A stretch of DNA of 64,000 bases from Bacteroidetes bacterium GWF2_38_335 (GTDB lineage: Bacteria > Bacteroidota > Bacteroidia > Bacteroidales > GWF2-38-335): positions 246,776-310,775 of the forward strand of contig MEOH01000016.1 of assembly GCA_001769535.1 (NCBI GenBank). Direction: 5' to 3'. The position numbers and the translations under genes are program-made. The notes under the pieces are model-generated. The model was not told the DNA's origin. It made no database searches and saw nothing but the letters and a program-made list of their open reading frames with translations. Shown here in pieces: positions 45,039-53,935 of this stretch. Within the stretch, counting starts at the first letter, position 1. Each line of letters starts with the position of its first letter.

Positions 45039-45944
45039 TTGGAAACAACAATCATTACCGAAAACCTCACCAAAAAGTACGGAAACGCCGAAGTGGTTTC
45101 TGATGTTTCACTGCACATCCGCAAAGGTGAGATTTATGGCTTTCTGGGACTCAATGGTGCCGGAAAGACTACCACCATCAGGATGATTCTGGGGCTTGTG
45201 AATCCCAGCAGGGGAAAAGTTTTCATCAAAGGAAAGAAAGTTGGTCCGGGCAGTGAGTCCATCTTAAAAGACATTGGCTCACTGGTTGAGATGCCCTACT
45301 CCTATCCCAATCTCACAGTTAGAGAAAATCTGGAGATGGTGAGGCAATTAAGAGGCATAAAAAACAAAAGCGCTGTGACAGAGGTGATCAAAAAACTTGA
45401 TTTGGGCATCAATGAAAATAAAATTGCGAAAAAACTCTCTTTAGGCAATGCCCAGCGACTTGGTCTGGCCAAAGCACTCATCCACAAGCCCGAAATCCTT
45501 ATCTTGGACGAGCCCACTAACGGGCTGGATCCTGCCGGAATTTTTGAAATAAGAGAAATGCTCAAAAATCTGGCTGAAAAAGAAGGCGTAACCATTTTTG
45601 TCTCGAGCCACATTTTAAGCGAAGTATCCAGGTTTGCATCGCGCATCGGCATCATCCATAAGGGGATTATTATCCAGGAAATCAACACAGAAGATCTTGA
45701 AAAACACTTCAAAAAAGTATTGATAGTTAAAACAGCAAAGCCGGCTGAAGCTTGCGAATTTCTAAAAGAAAAGGGCTATCAGTCAGCACTGATCCATGAT
45801 GGAGCCATCGAAATCAAAGCAAGCAATGCCATTGACAACTCCCATATCATTGCCACAGAATTGGTTTATGCGGGTTATCCTCCATCAATATTAATGATTG
45901 AGGAAGAAGGATTGGAATCGTATTTTTTCAGAAAAATCAGTTAA
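45039..45944 (+). CDS. ABC-2 type transporter ATPase (BcrA-like)
   Basis: 301 residues if it starts at TTG 45039 (M-E-T-T-I-I-T-E-N-L-T-K-K-Y-G), the position that fits the family N-terminus. Walker A is G-L-N-G-A-G-K-T-T-T, the signature is L-S-L-G-N-A-Q-R with an N/A change from the usual L-S-x-G-Q, and Walker B is I-L-I-L-D-E-P-T-N-G-L-D-P-A. The C-terminal extension of about 80 residues is typical of BcrA/lantibiotic-type exporters. It pairs with the permease 11 bases behind it, and the kinase-regulator pair in front suggests regulated export or resistance. Confidence 0.9.
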   Translation: METTIITENLTKKYGNAEVVSDVSLHIRKGEIYGFLGLNGAGKTTTIRMILGLVNPSRGKVFIKGKKVGPGSESILKDIGSLVEMPYSYPNLTVRENLEMVRQLRGIKNKSAVTEVIKKLDLGINENKIAKKLSLGNAQRLGLAKALIHKPEILILDEPTNGLDPAGIFEIREMLKNLAEKEGVTIFVSSHILSEVSRFASRIGIIHKGIIIQEINTEDLEKHFKKVLIVKTAKPAEACEFLKEKGYQSALIHDGAIEIKASNAIDNSHIIATELVYAGYPPSILMIEEEGLESYFFRKIS

Positions 45945-45955
45945 AAAAACAAATC

Positions 45956-46738
45956 ATGAACACAGTATTTATATCATTTAAGTCAGAACTGACCAAGCTA
46001 AAAAGATCCAGGGTTTTTTGGATCACAACAATCATTTTTATCATATTACCCATGATGACCGGTTTTCTTGTTTACTTGTCGAAACATCCTGAGATAGCCA
46101 GCAAATTGGGGATGATGGGAACGAAAGCTCAAATATTAAAAACCAATGACTGGCAGGGCTATTTCAATCTGGTACACCAATCCTGTTCCAGTTTGGGACT
46201 CATCGGGTTTGGATTCATAGCCGCATGGGTTTTTGGCAGGGAATATACCGATCGCACCATTCGGGAAATGTTGGTACTTCCCATACCCAGGGCAAGTTAT
46301 GTATATGCCAAATTGTTGTTGGTGGCACTGTGGTCGCTGATGTTGGTTTCGATCATGTACCTTGTTTTTATAGTCATTGGAATGAATCTTGGTCTGGAAG
46401 GTTGGAACAACCATGCATTCATTGATTTTAACACCCGTTACTTTGTTGCGGCACTTCTGACAGTTTTATTGAGCACACCAATAGTTTTCATCAGTTCAGT
46501 CACCCGTGGTTTTTTTGCCCCGATCGGTTTTGTATTTCTTACCATGATGCTGGCGCAATTTGCCGGGGTGGCCGGAGTTGGTCCCTATTTCCCATGGTCA
46601 GTGCCGGGATTGTATGCCATGAACCAAGCCGCAGAAGGAATGCAGATAACTGCAGCCAGTTTTGTTATTGTTGGGATTTTTTCAGTCATTGGTTTAATGG
46701 GAACCCTTTGGTACTGGAGGAAGGCGGACCAGCATTGA
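45956..46738 (+). CDS. ABC-2 family transporter permease
   Basis: 260 residues from ATG 45956 with six predicted membrane helices. Typical ABC-2 features are the N-terminal E-L-x-K-L-K-R-S-R and the E-Y-T-D-R-T-I-R-E segment after the second helix. With the ATPase it should form a homodimeric transporter. The exported substrate is unknown; relatives include peptide-antibiotic resistance exporters. A terminator follows at 46849-46872. Confidence 0.9.
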   Translation: MNTVFISFKSELTKLKRSRVFWITTIIFIILPMMTGFLVYLSKHPEIASKLGMMGTKAQILKTNDWQGYFNLVHQSCSSLGLIGFGFIAAWVFGREYTDRTIREMLVLPIPRASYVYAKLLLVALWSLMLVSIMYLVFIVIGMNLGLEGWNNHAFIDFNTRYFVAALLTVLLSTPIVFISSVTRGFFAPIGFVFLTMMLAQFAGVAGVGPYFPWSVPGLYAMNQAAEGMQITAASFVIVGIFSVIGLMGTLWYWRKADQH

Positions 46739-47052
46739 GGTTTTGATATTAAAACCAAAAAACCATATTATTATCCATGTTCCAAGTTAAAAACAATGTT
46801 CCAAGTTAAAAACTTGGAACAGCGTGGGACAGCGTGGGCAGAGATATTGAACCCGCTTTGGGGTTCTTTTTTCCACGCATAATTTTCCGTAGGTTGCACC
46901 TACGGCTAATGTTGTTCAACCCGCTGGCCAGCGGGTTAGGCGTTCCAAATAATATTGAGTAACAGCAAAAAAATATTAGCGCCCATTCGCGCCATTAGCG
47001 GCAAAAAAAAATAACCGCAAAATGCCCAAAGATAAAACCCAACAGAATAAAT
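46739..47052. other. Intergenic region with small repeats
   Basis: GTTCCAAGTTAAAAAC occurs twice near 46779-46813, and CTTGGAACAGC follows as part of an inverted pair. GGGACAGCGTGGG-like words and the hairpins CGTAGGT/ACCTACG (about 46889-46905) and AACCCGCTGGCCAGCGGGTT (about 46919-46938) are also present, besides the terminator. No gene is seen. Confidence 0.5.
46849..46872 (+). terminator. Terminator after the ABC operon
   Basis: GAACCC (46849-46854) pairs with GGGTTC (46861-46866), followed by TTTTTT. Confidence 0.85.
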
Positions 47053-49140
47053 TCACGCTTTTACTATTCTTTTCGTGTAAAAAACGCCTTTATTTTTGAT
47101 CCTCAGTAAATACAGACCTTTAGAAAAACTTGAAATATCTATAACAGACCCGGAATTTACATTTTCTGAAATTAGTAGTTGTCCTGTCGGACTATAAATC
47201 TCGGCATGAACAAAAACACCAGCAGGCAAAGCAATTTTTATATAATCACTTGCAGGGTTTGGATATATTAAAATGTCTGACAGTTTATCAATACTTTGTG
47301 TTGAATTAAAATAATCTATTCTGGACAATCCATCGCATCCAATCCACAAACGACCAATATCATCAGTGAGCATAGTGCTGACAACATTTCCTGCTAAACC
47401 ATCATCTGTTGTATAATTTGAAAAACTATACCCATCATAGTATGTAATTCCTGTGGATAAAGTGCCAATCCATATATTATAAAGACTGTCTTCTGCAATT
47501 GCATTTATCCCGTAACTTTCTGAAATCCATGGATATCCCGAAAAAGACTGATAATATCCATCATCATAATTGTGAACAGTTAGATTACAATCCTGTCCTA
47601 TCCAGATATTATTAAAGTTATCCGTATATATTGAAAGATTGTTTGTACAAAGTCCTCCGTAAAATATTTCCCAACCTGTGCCCTCATATCTGTAAAGGTA
47701 ATTCTGATAAGAAACGCAAAGAAAACCATTATTGTCAATGGTTATATCTGTAAAAACAGTTTGTGAAGAAATTGCAGGAATATCAGTCCAGGCGCTCCCA
47801 TCAAACATACACAATCCATTTTGTGTCCCAAACCAGATATTTCCCTCAGCGTCGGCTTTAATATCATACACAGTGTCATTGCTCAAACCATCGGCGGTGG
47901 TATAAGTTATCCAATCAGAATTATCATAAAATATTACCCCTGAATTGGTCCCAAACCATTTGTTTCCTTCATTATCAACTTCAACTGAATGTATAAAGTT
48001 ATCGGGGAGGCCATCGGCCGGACTATAATTGGTCCAGTTTTCATCATAAAATCTGGATATTCCGTATCTGGTACCAAACCATAATGATCCATCCGTGTCA
48101 AGATCAGATGAATAAACATAGTTGCTAAGCAGGCAATTTTCCTGTTGAAGTGAGTTCCACCAGTTTATATTGTCAAATTTGGATACCCCTCTGTCTGTTC
48201 CAAACCATTTGTTCCCATATATGTCAATAGCAATAGACCACACATTTTCACAGGCAAGTCCGTCGTGTGGCATAAAATTAGTCCATTCAGTACCATCAAA
48301 TTTATATATACCGTCCCAAGATGAAGAAAACCACATATTTCCATCAGAATCCTGATTGATGGCCTTAACACTTGAAAAACTAAACCCTGATGTTAATGAA
48401 TAATCCTGAAAAAAAGAACCATTGAATTTTGCCAGACCATAGTTTCCAATCCACAAATTATTATCATTATCTACAAATAGCTCATTTATATGATTGTCAT
48501 TCAGACCATCACTTTCATCATAACTTATCCAGGTTGAACCGTCAAATTTTGACAACCCATAGACACTGGAACCAAACCATTTATTATTATCCTGATCCAC
48601 TGCGACCGACATTATTTGTGAAAAAACCAAACCATCGTCAACAGAATAATTAAACCAATCGGAACCATCAAACATTAGGGCACCACCGGGAGCCGGACCG
48701 CCAATTGGTGTACAGCCGGTACCAAACCATACATTACCATCAAGGTCTTCGGCTATTGCTTCAATTACGGAGCATTCCAGCCCATTACTTTCATTAAAAT
48801 GTTTCCAAATGGTGCCATCAAACATTGAAAGCCCATAGCAGGCATATCCATATCCGCACCACAATTTACCATGACTGTCGATCAGGATTGATTTCACTTT
48901 ATCATAGAGTAGTCCGTTTGAACTGGTATAAGTTTGAATTAAACTGCCATCAGTCACAAGTCTTTTTTCCAGTCCGCGTGATGTCCCCATCCATAACGTA
49001 TCCCCATTAGTATCCTCACAAAAAACAATATAATCGCAGTCACTGTAGTTTGTAAAACTAATTTGTGCATTTGAGTAAATTCCAGGGCAAAAAGTTAAAA
49101 AAAGCAGAACCAATATTTTATAAAGAGTATTTTTTTTCAT
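47053..49140 (-). CDS. Two-component-regulator-type propeller protein with T9SS sorting domain
   Basis: 695 residues, with a signal peptide at 1-25. About a dozen or more Reg_prop repeats follow (D-x-x-G-N-x-W-F-G-T-x-x-G-L-x-x-F-D-G-S ... W-x-x-Y), enough for two seven-bladed propellers. The end is a type A T9SS sorting domain (I-Y-P-N-P-A-S-D-Y-I ... G-L-Y-L-L-R-I). In hybrid two-component systems such propellers are the sensor domain; here there is no Y_Y_Y, kinase or regulator part, so it is a stand-alone secreted propeller. The ligand is unknown. Confidence 0.9.
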   Translation of the reverse strand: MKKNTLYKILVLLFLTFCPGIYSNAQISFTNYSDCDYIVFCEDTNGDTLWMGTSRGLEKRLVTDGSLIQTYTSSNGLLYDKVKSILIDSHGKLWCGYGYACYGLSMFDGTIWKHFNESNGLECSVIEAIAEDLDGNVWFGTGCTPIGGPAPGGALMFDGSDWFNYSVDDGLVFSQIMSVAVDQDNNKWFGSSVYGLSKFDGSTWISYDESDGLNDNHINELFVDNDNNLWIGNYGLAKFNGSFFQDYSLTSGFSFSSVKAINQDSDGNMWFSSSWDGIYKFDGTEWTNFMPHDGLACENVWSIAIDIYGNKWFGTDRGVSKFDNINWWNSLQQENCLLSNYVYSSDLDTDGSLWFGTRYGISRFYDENWTNYSPADGLPDNFIHSVEVDNEGNKWFGTNSGVIFYDNSDWITYTTADGLSNDTVYDIKADAEGNIWFGTQNGLCMFDGSAWTDIPAISSQTVFTDITIDNNGFLCVSYQNYLYRYEGTGWEIFYGGLCTNNLSIYTDNFNNIWIGQDCNLTVHNYDDGYYQSFSGYPWISESYGINAIAEDSLYNIWIGTLSTGITYYDGYSFSNYTTDDGLAGNVVSTMLTDDIGRLWIGCDGLSRIDYFNSTQSIDKLSDILIYPNPASDYIKIALPAGVFVHAEIYSPTGQLLISENVNSGSVIDISSFSKGLYLLRIKNKGVFYTKRIVKA

Positions 49141-49230
49141 AGAAGATTCATAATATTCAGGTTTGCAATTAAGACGTAAAAGTCGGAGACTGGTTGTCTA
49201 AAATAAACATAATTTCAAATTATTTCACTA

Positions 49231-49273
49231 CTTGATATCTGGTTCGAACTTACCGGGTATGGGGAGTATTAGT
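49231..49273 (+). pseudogene. MORN-gene tail fragment
   Basis: TTGATATCTGG..CGAACTTACCGGGTATGGGGAGTATTAGTCT-type sequence matches the last codons and the bases just past the stop of the MORN gene (42943-42984) with a few changes. It is the third copy in the window, after 36811-36849. It is not translated into anything recognisable here. Confidence 0.7.
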
Positions 49274-49397
49274 CTGATTACAAAATAAAATGGTTTGAAA
49301 AACTAGGAAATTGCACTATATATTACAAAACACCTTTCTTTTTAACTGATTTGCTATCTTGTTAATATTGTTTTACTCCATTTTTTTCAGTTGTATA

Positions 49398-49428
49398 TTT
49401 TTTCATTGTGAAAATTCATGTAAGTTTG
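49398..49428 (+). promoter_or_regulatory. Promoter before the YD-repeat-like gene
   Basis: TTTT (49398-49401), 19 bases, then TAAGTTTG (49421-49428), 24 bases before the start codon. Confidence 0.6.
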
Positions 49429-49451
49429 AATGAATTTAAAATAATACTTAT

Positions 49452-50282
49452 ATGAAAAATTCAGGGAAAATATTATTACTTGTTTTTTGCTTATTCTTTG
49501 CATTTATAATTAATGGAAATTGTCAAACTCAGGATGATACTAAAACAGATTGGAAATCTGATGGATTAATAGGAAAAGTAAAAAGCATAAAAACAGTAAA
49601 ATACATTATTAATGATACATCCGGAGAAATATTACCCGGGGAAATAAAATGTAGCGAAAGTGCTGAGTATAATGAAAACGGGGGGAAAATCGAATCTGAT
49701 GACCAGTATTCAAACAACTCAAAATACAAATATGATGACAAAAACAAATCAGTTGAATGTACAACATTGAAACTTGATAAATCAATTAATGTCATTATTT
49801 CAAAATTTGATGCGAAAGGAAATGAAACAGCCACTTATAAGAAATGTCCAAATGATTCAATCATACTCAGAACAATTGTAAAAAACGTTTATGATGAAAA
49901 GGAAAATCTTATAGAGAAAAGTATTAACAATTCTGATGGATCACTAAATTATAAGTATACTTATAAATATGATGATAAAGGAAATATGATTGAAAAATGT
50001 GGTTCATGTTGTGGAAATTATAGTGATAAAAGAATCTATATTTATAATGAAAAAGGCATTGCAATTGAAATGAGCTTCTATAATTCAAATGGCAAACTTG
50101 AAACCAACGAGAAATATGATGACAAAGGTAATCTGATTGAAATGACCTGGTACAAGCCTAATGGTAAAAAAATATCAGGAAAGAGCTCCATTCAATATGA
50201 ATATGACCAAAAAGGAAATTGGATCAAATCTATTCAAAAAGATGGGCCTTATATTACACTTCGGGAAATTGTTTATTATTGA
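49452..50282 (+). CDS. Secreted protein with YD/RHS-like short repeats
   Basis: 276 residues from ATG 49452. A signal peptide (about 1-24, ending N-G-N-C-Q) is followed by repeated segments of the type Y-K-Y-D-D-K-G-N-x-I-E and N-E-K-Y-D-D-K-G-N-L-I-E. These resemble the units of RHS/YD-repeat proteins, in a short form that is frequent in Bacteroidota. No toxin or enzymatic domain is visible. It may be a small periplasmic or surface beta-sheet protein. It has its own promoter and is convergent with the next gene. Confidence 0.75.
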   Translation: MKNSGKILLLVFCLFFAFIINGNCQTQDDTKTDWKSDGLIGKVKSIKTVKYIINDTSGEILPGEIKCSESAEYNENGGKIESDDQYSNNSKYKYDDKNKSVECTTLKLDKSINVIISKFDAKGNETATYKKCPNDSIILRTIVKNVYDEKENLIEKSINNSDGSLNYKYTYKYDDKGNMIEKCGSCCGNYSDKRIYIYNEKGIAIEMSFYNSNGKLETNEKYDDKGNLIEMTWYKPNGKKISGKSSIQYEYDQKGNWIKSIQKDGPYITLREIVYY

Positions 50283-50372
50283 TCTCCACATTGGCATCTT
50301 TGGAGCAAGAATTGAAAAACAAGTTAACTATAAAATAATCTCATAACAACATTTTTGAAACATCATCAAAAA

Positions 50373-51050
50373 TTATCCCGTTTTTGAAGATATTTTTCTC
50401 ATGATACCTGGCTTTATCAATCCATTTAATTCCATATCATAATAAACCGTATCGCCTTTAATATCAATAATTTTAATCATACTTGACTGTCCAATCATAT
50501 ATTTATCTTGAATGCAATCTGTTTCTAGCATTACCAATTTATATTTACAATCATCCAACCATACTACTTCTGATAGAGAGTAACAATTTAAATCATTGAT
50601 AATGTTAATGTTTTTGTTTCCTTTTCTTATTATTCTTACATTTATATTCACACCAACAAGGGCATACTCTCCGTCAGTAAAAAACTCTTTGCATTTCGAA
50701 GGATTGATTTTGGTGTTAATAGACGTTTTCCTCCATTTACTAAACATATCTTTGGTAACCAGATTTGGACAATTTTCGTTCAAATAATTTTTAACTTTTT
50801 CATTTAACACTAAAATTCCTGACGAATCCAAATTCATTTTTACCATATTTAACGAATACTTGATAAGACACTCATCCAATTTCACTTTTAATTCATCCTC
50901 GCTTTTATAATCAGTTTTCTTAATGCTATCTACACAATGACAAAAATCTATAGCCATGTCCTCAGCCATTTTTTCCATGGGGCATTGTTGTTCACAGGAT
51001 AGAAAAATGATTATACTAAAAAAGAAAAGCCATTTAATATTTCCTAACAT
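50373..51050 (-). CDS. Predicted lipoprotein of unknown function
   Basis: About 225 residues from ATG 51050, which gives a lipoprotein signal M-L-G-N-I-K-W-L-F-F-F-S ... F-L-S-C (lipobox at about 19). The frame extends 14 codons further upstream to 51092, but that would displace the signal. The mature part has several cysteines and an F-C-H-C motif, then a mixed region. No domain is recognised. It would be anchored in the inner or outer membrane. Confidence 0.7.
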   Translation of the reverse strand: MLGNIKWLFFFSIIIFLSCEQQCPMEKMAEDMAIDFCHCVDSIKKTDYKSEDELKVKLDECLIKYSLNMVKMNLDSSGILVLNEKVKNYLNENCPNLVTKDMFSKWRKTSINTKINPSKCKEFFTDGEYALVGVNINVRIIRKGNKNINIINDLNCYSLSEVVWLDDCKYKLVMLETDCIQDKYMIGQSSMIKIIDIKGDTVYYDMELNGLIKPGIMRKISSKTG

Positions 51051-51137
51051 GACATTAATTGTTTTTATTACTTTTTTAATTGAAAAATACATAAAATATT
51101 AATCAGTAAATTCAATTTATTATTTGCAAATCTGCTT

Positions 51138-51153
51138 CCCGATAGCTATCGGG
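51138..51153. repeat. Palindrome CCCGATAGCTATCGGG
   Basis: A perfect 16-bp palindrome identical to those at 30-45 and 604-619, here between mutS2 and the lipoprotein gene. It is a dispersed motif in this genome; as the stem of an RNA it could act in termination. Confidence 0.85.
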
Positions 51154-51175
51154 ACTGCAAATCAACTAATCACCA

Positions 51176-53659
51176 TCACCTAAACTTAACCACAGTAATC
51201 CCCGCCCCCCCAAATTCCAGATGCTCATCGCCAAACCAGGTTACAATGTTTGAGGAACGCAGGTAATCCCTGATGAGCTGCCTCAGCACGCCGTTTCCCT
51301 TTCCATGCAATATTTTCACTTCAGACGCATCACAAATAAATGCTTCATCAATAAAGTGCATCACTTCCTGCAGGGCTTCTTCGGCACGCTTGCCTCTAAG
51401 GTCGATATGGGGCTTGAAATTTAGTTTTCTGTCGCGCACACTGAGCATTTCCGATGGGGTGGATTGCTGCGCCACACGAACATTTTTTTTGTATTCTCCT
51501 GTACTGACTTTTACAAGTTTGTCTGTTTCAATGGTGGTAATCATGTTTCCAAAGGCAACCACCATGTTTTTCGGGCCTTTGTCGATAATTTCTCCGTAGG
51601 TGTCACGGTCTTTCAGTTTTACTTTATCTCCTATTGAAATCTGGTCATCATCAATTTTTATCGTTTCTTTTTTCTCCGGTTCATCGCCTCTTTTTTGCTT
51701 TCTTTCTTCAGCCCTGGCCTGCCTTTCCTTGATTTTTTCGATGGTGACATTGATTTTTTCTTCTTCTTCCTTTTGTTTGTTCAGCAGTTCGGTTTTAAAC
51801 TCTTCGGCTTCGCGGCGTATCTGTTTCGTCTTTTCTTTTTCGGCCTGTGACTCTCTTATTTCGCTGATGGTATTTTCAATTTTCTTATTGATGGTTTTCA
51901 GAAGTTCTTCGGCTTGCGCTTTACTATCCTTCAATATGTGCTTTTTTTCTTTTTCAAGCTGTGCCGACTCCCTGCTCACTTTTTCCACAAGGTCATCAAG
52001 TTTTTTTTCTTGCTGTTTAATCTGCTTGCGTTTGTTTTCCCAGTATCTTTTATCGCGCAGCACATCTCTTAAATGCTTATCAAAATCAATATGTTTTTGC
52101 CCCACTTTTTCGGTAGCAGTATTTATTATTGAAGCCGGTAGTCCGATTTTTGCAGCAATCTCAAAGGCAAATGAGCTTCCCGGCTGACCCATCTGCAACT
52201 GGAACATCGGCTGCATGCGTTGGTTATCAAAAAGCATTGCTCCGTTTTCAATACCTTCTGTTGATGCAGCAAAATGTTTAAGATTTGTATAATGTGTAGT
52301 AATAATTCCAAATGTTCCCAAACTATTTAGCTCTCCCAGAATAGCCTCGGCAATTGCTCCGCCCAGCATGGGTTCAGTTCCGGTACCAAATTCATCGATC
52401 AGCACCAGGGTGTTTGCTCCGGCATTTTTCAGGAAGAACTTCATATTTACCAGATGCGAGCTATAGGTACTCAGATCATTTTCAATGGATTGCTCATCAC
52501 CAATATCCATGAATATGCTTTGGAAAATTCCCATTTCTGTGGCTCCGCCTACCGGGACTAATAATCCGCATTGAAGCATATACTGTAGCAACCCGGCGGT
52601 TTTTAAACAAACAGATTTACCACCGGCATTGGGTCCGGATATCAGTAATATCCTTTTTTCGATATCAAGATGAAGGGTTAATGGGACCACCTCCCGGCCA
52701 TCCTTTTGAAAAGAAATATAAAGCAAAGGATGTCTGGCATTGCTCAAACTCATCAATGGTTCATTGATAATGGCCGGTTTAATGGCATTCAGTCTGATGG
52801 CCAAACGAGCCCTGGCTCTTATAAAATCAATATTTCCAAGAAAATCATAGGCTACAAAGAGGTCATCGAGATACGGACGGATATCATCCGAAAACTTCAC
52901 CAGAATGCGCACAATCTCGCGTTTTTCGGCATATTCAAGCTCTCTGATCTCATTGTTCACCTCAACAATTTCCTCCGGTTCGAGGTAGGAGGTTTTGCCG
53001 GTTGCCGATTCATCATGAACCAGTCCTTTAATTTTTCTTTTATAGGATGAAATGACCGGAATCACCATTCTTCCATTTACCATGGTAACCCCAAGATCGC
53101 TTTCAGCCCATCCCTCGCCCTGCGCATTTTTCAGAATTGAGGCCAGTTTTTTGGAAACTCCCGCCTGCTTCGACGCCAGATCAATTCTTATATTCTGTAA
53201 CTCAGGTGATGCATTATCCTTAATTTTTCCCTGTTTATTGATGATGGCATCACATCTGTCCAAAATATATTTATGGATAACCACATTTCCGGCCAATTTC
53301 TTCAATCTGGGATAAATTTCTTCTGTTTTTCCCTTAAAAAATTTTGTAATGCTCCAAATGGTATCCAAAGAACGTTTCAAATTAAATAGCTCATCAGTAT
53401 CCAGAAAGGTGCCATCAACCTTAAGCTTTCTGAGCGAAGGTGTTATATCAAAAAAATAATTTACAGGAAAATTCTCATCCTGCATAAGCAGTGTTCTGAA
53501 TTCATCTGCAAGTTCAACCTCTTCGATGATCCTGTTGTAATCAGTGAGGAATCCCATATCAGCCACTTTTGTTTGTCCGAGCGGACTGAGGCAATTTTCA
53601 TTCAGAAGTTCCCTTATTTTATCAAATCCTGTTTTTATTTCTATGTTTTTCTGAATCAT
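51176..53659 (-). CDS. mutS2: MutS2 (Smr-domain MutS homologue)
   Basis: 827 residues, near the family length. The N-terminal helical region leads to the ATPase with Walker A G-P-N-A-G-G-K-S (342-349), then M-D-I-G-D-E-Q-S-I and L-I-D-E-F-G-T-G-T-E-P. A long coiled coil (about 525-650) follows, then a KOW-like segment, and the C-terminal Smr nuclease domain (about 745-827) begins with H-I-D-L-R-G and shows I-L-H-G-K-G-N-G. MutS2 proteins act on recombination intermediates or rescue collided ribosomes rather than in mismatch repair. Sequence and length look intact. A TAACTTTG-like -7 box lies upstream on the minus strand at 53716-53723. Confidence 0.95.
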   Translation of the reverse strand: MIQKNIEIKTGFDKIRELLNENCLSPLGQTKVADMGFLTDYNRIIEEVELADEFRTLLMQDENFPVNYFFDITPSLRKLKVDGTFLDTDELFNLKRSLDTIWSITKFFKGKTEEIYPRLKKLAGNVVIHKYILDRCDAIINKQGKIKDNASPELQNIRIDLASKQAGVSKKLASILKNAQGEGWAESDLGVTMVNGRMVIPVISSYKRKIKGLVHDESATGKTSYLEPEEIVEVNNEIRELEYAEKREIVRILVKFSDDIRPYLDDLFVAYDFLGNIDFIRARARLAIRLNAIKPAIINEPLMSLSNARHPLLYISFQKDGREVVPLTLHLDIEKRILLISGPNAGGKSVCLKTAGLLQYMLQCGLLVPVGGATEMGIFQSIFMDIGDEQSIENDLSTYSSHLVNMKFFLKNAGANTLVLIDEFGTGTEPMLGGAIAEAILGELNSLGTFGIITTHYTNLKHFAASTEGIENGAMLFDNQRMQPMFQLQMGQPGSSFAFEIAAKIGLPASIINTATEKVGQKHIDFDKHLRDVLRDKRYWENKRKQIKQQEKKLDDLVEKVSRESAQLEKEKKHILKDSKAQAEELLKTINKKIENTISEIRESQAEKEKTKQIRREAEEFKTELLNKQKEEEEKINVTIEKIKERQARAEERKQKRGDEPEKKETIKIDDDQISIGDKVKLKDRDTYGEIIDKGPKNMVVAFGNMITTIETDKLVKVSTGEYKKNVRVAQQSTPSEMLSVRDRKLNFKPHIDLRGKRAEEALQEVMHFIDEAFICDASEVKILHGKGNGVLRQLIRDYLRSSNIVTWFGDEHLEFGGAGITVVKFR

Positions 53660-53935
53660 TTCTTAAAAAGAGCATGGTTTAAATAATGATAAAACTACCT
53701 TGTTTATGGCAGGTACAAAGTTATTAAAATATTTGTTTCTATTGAGAAAATTGAATTTTACAATATCAAATCCATTCCCCTCCAGGGCAGCATTTATAAA
53801 ACATCTTTGCATGGTTGTCAATAAAAAATAATTATTAGTGTAATTTTTATTAAACCATTTACTAATATTGCCGTATAAGGTGTGTTGATAATTGAAAACA
53901 GAGTAACTGATATAAGAAAAGACCCGTGATTTGAG

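Noticed and set aside
51600-52187. 195-codon plus-strand ORF inside mutS2
   Set aside because: It is a serine/phenylalanine-rich mirror of the lysine/glutamate-rich coiled coil of MutS2, a standard shadow.
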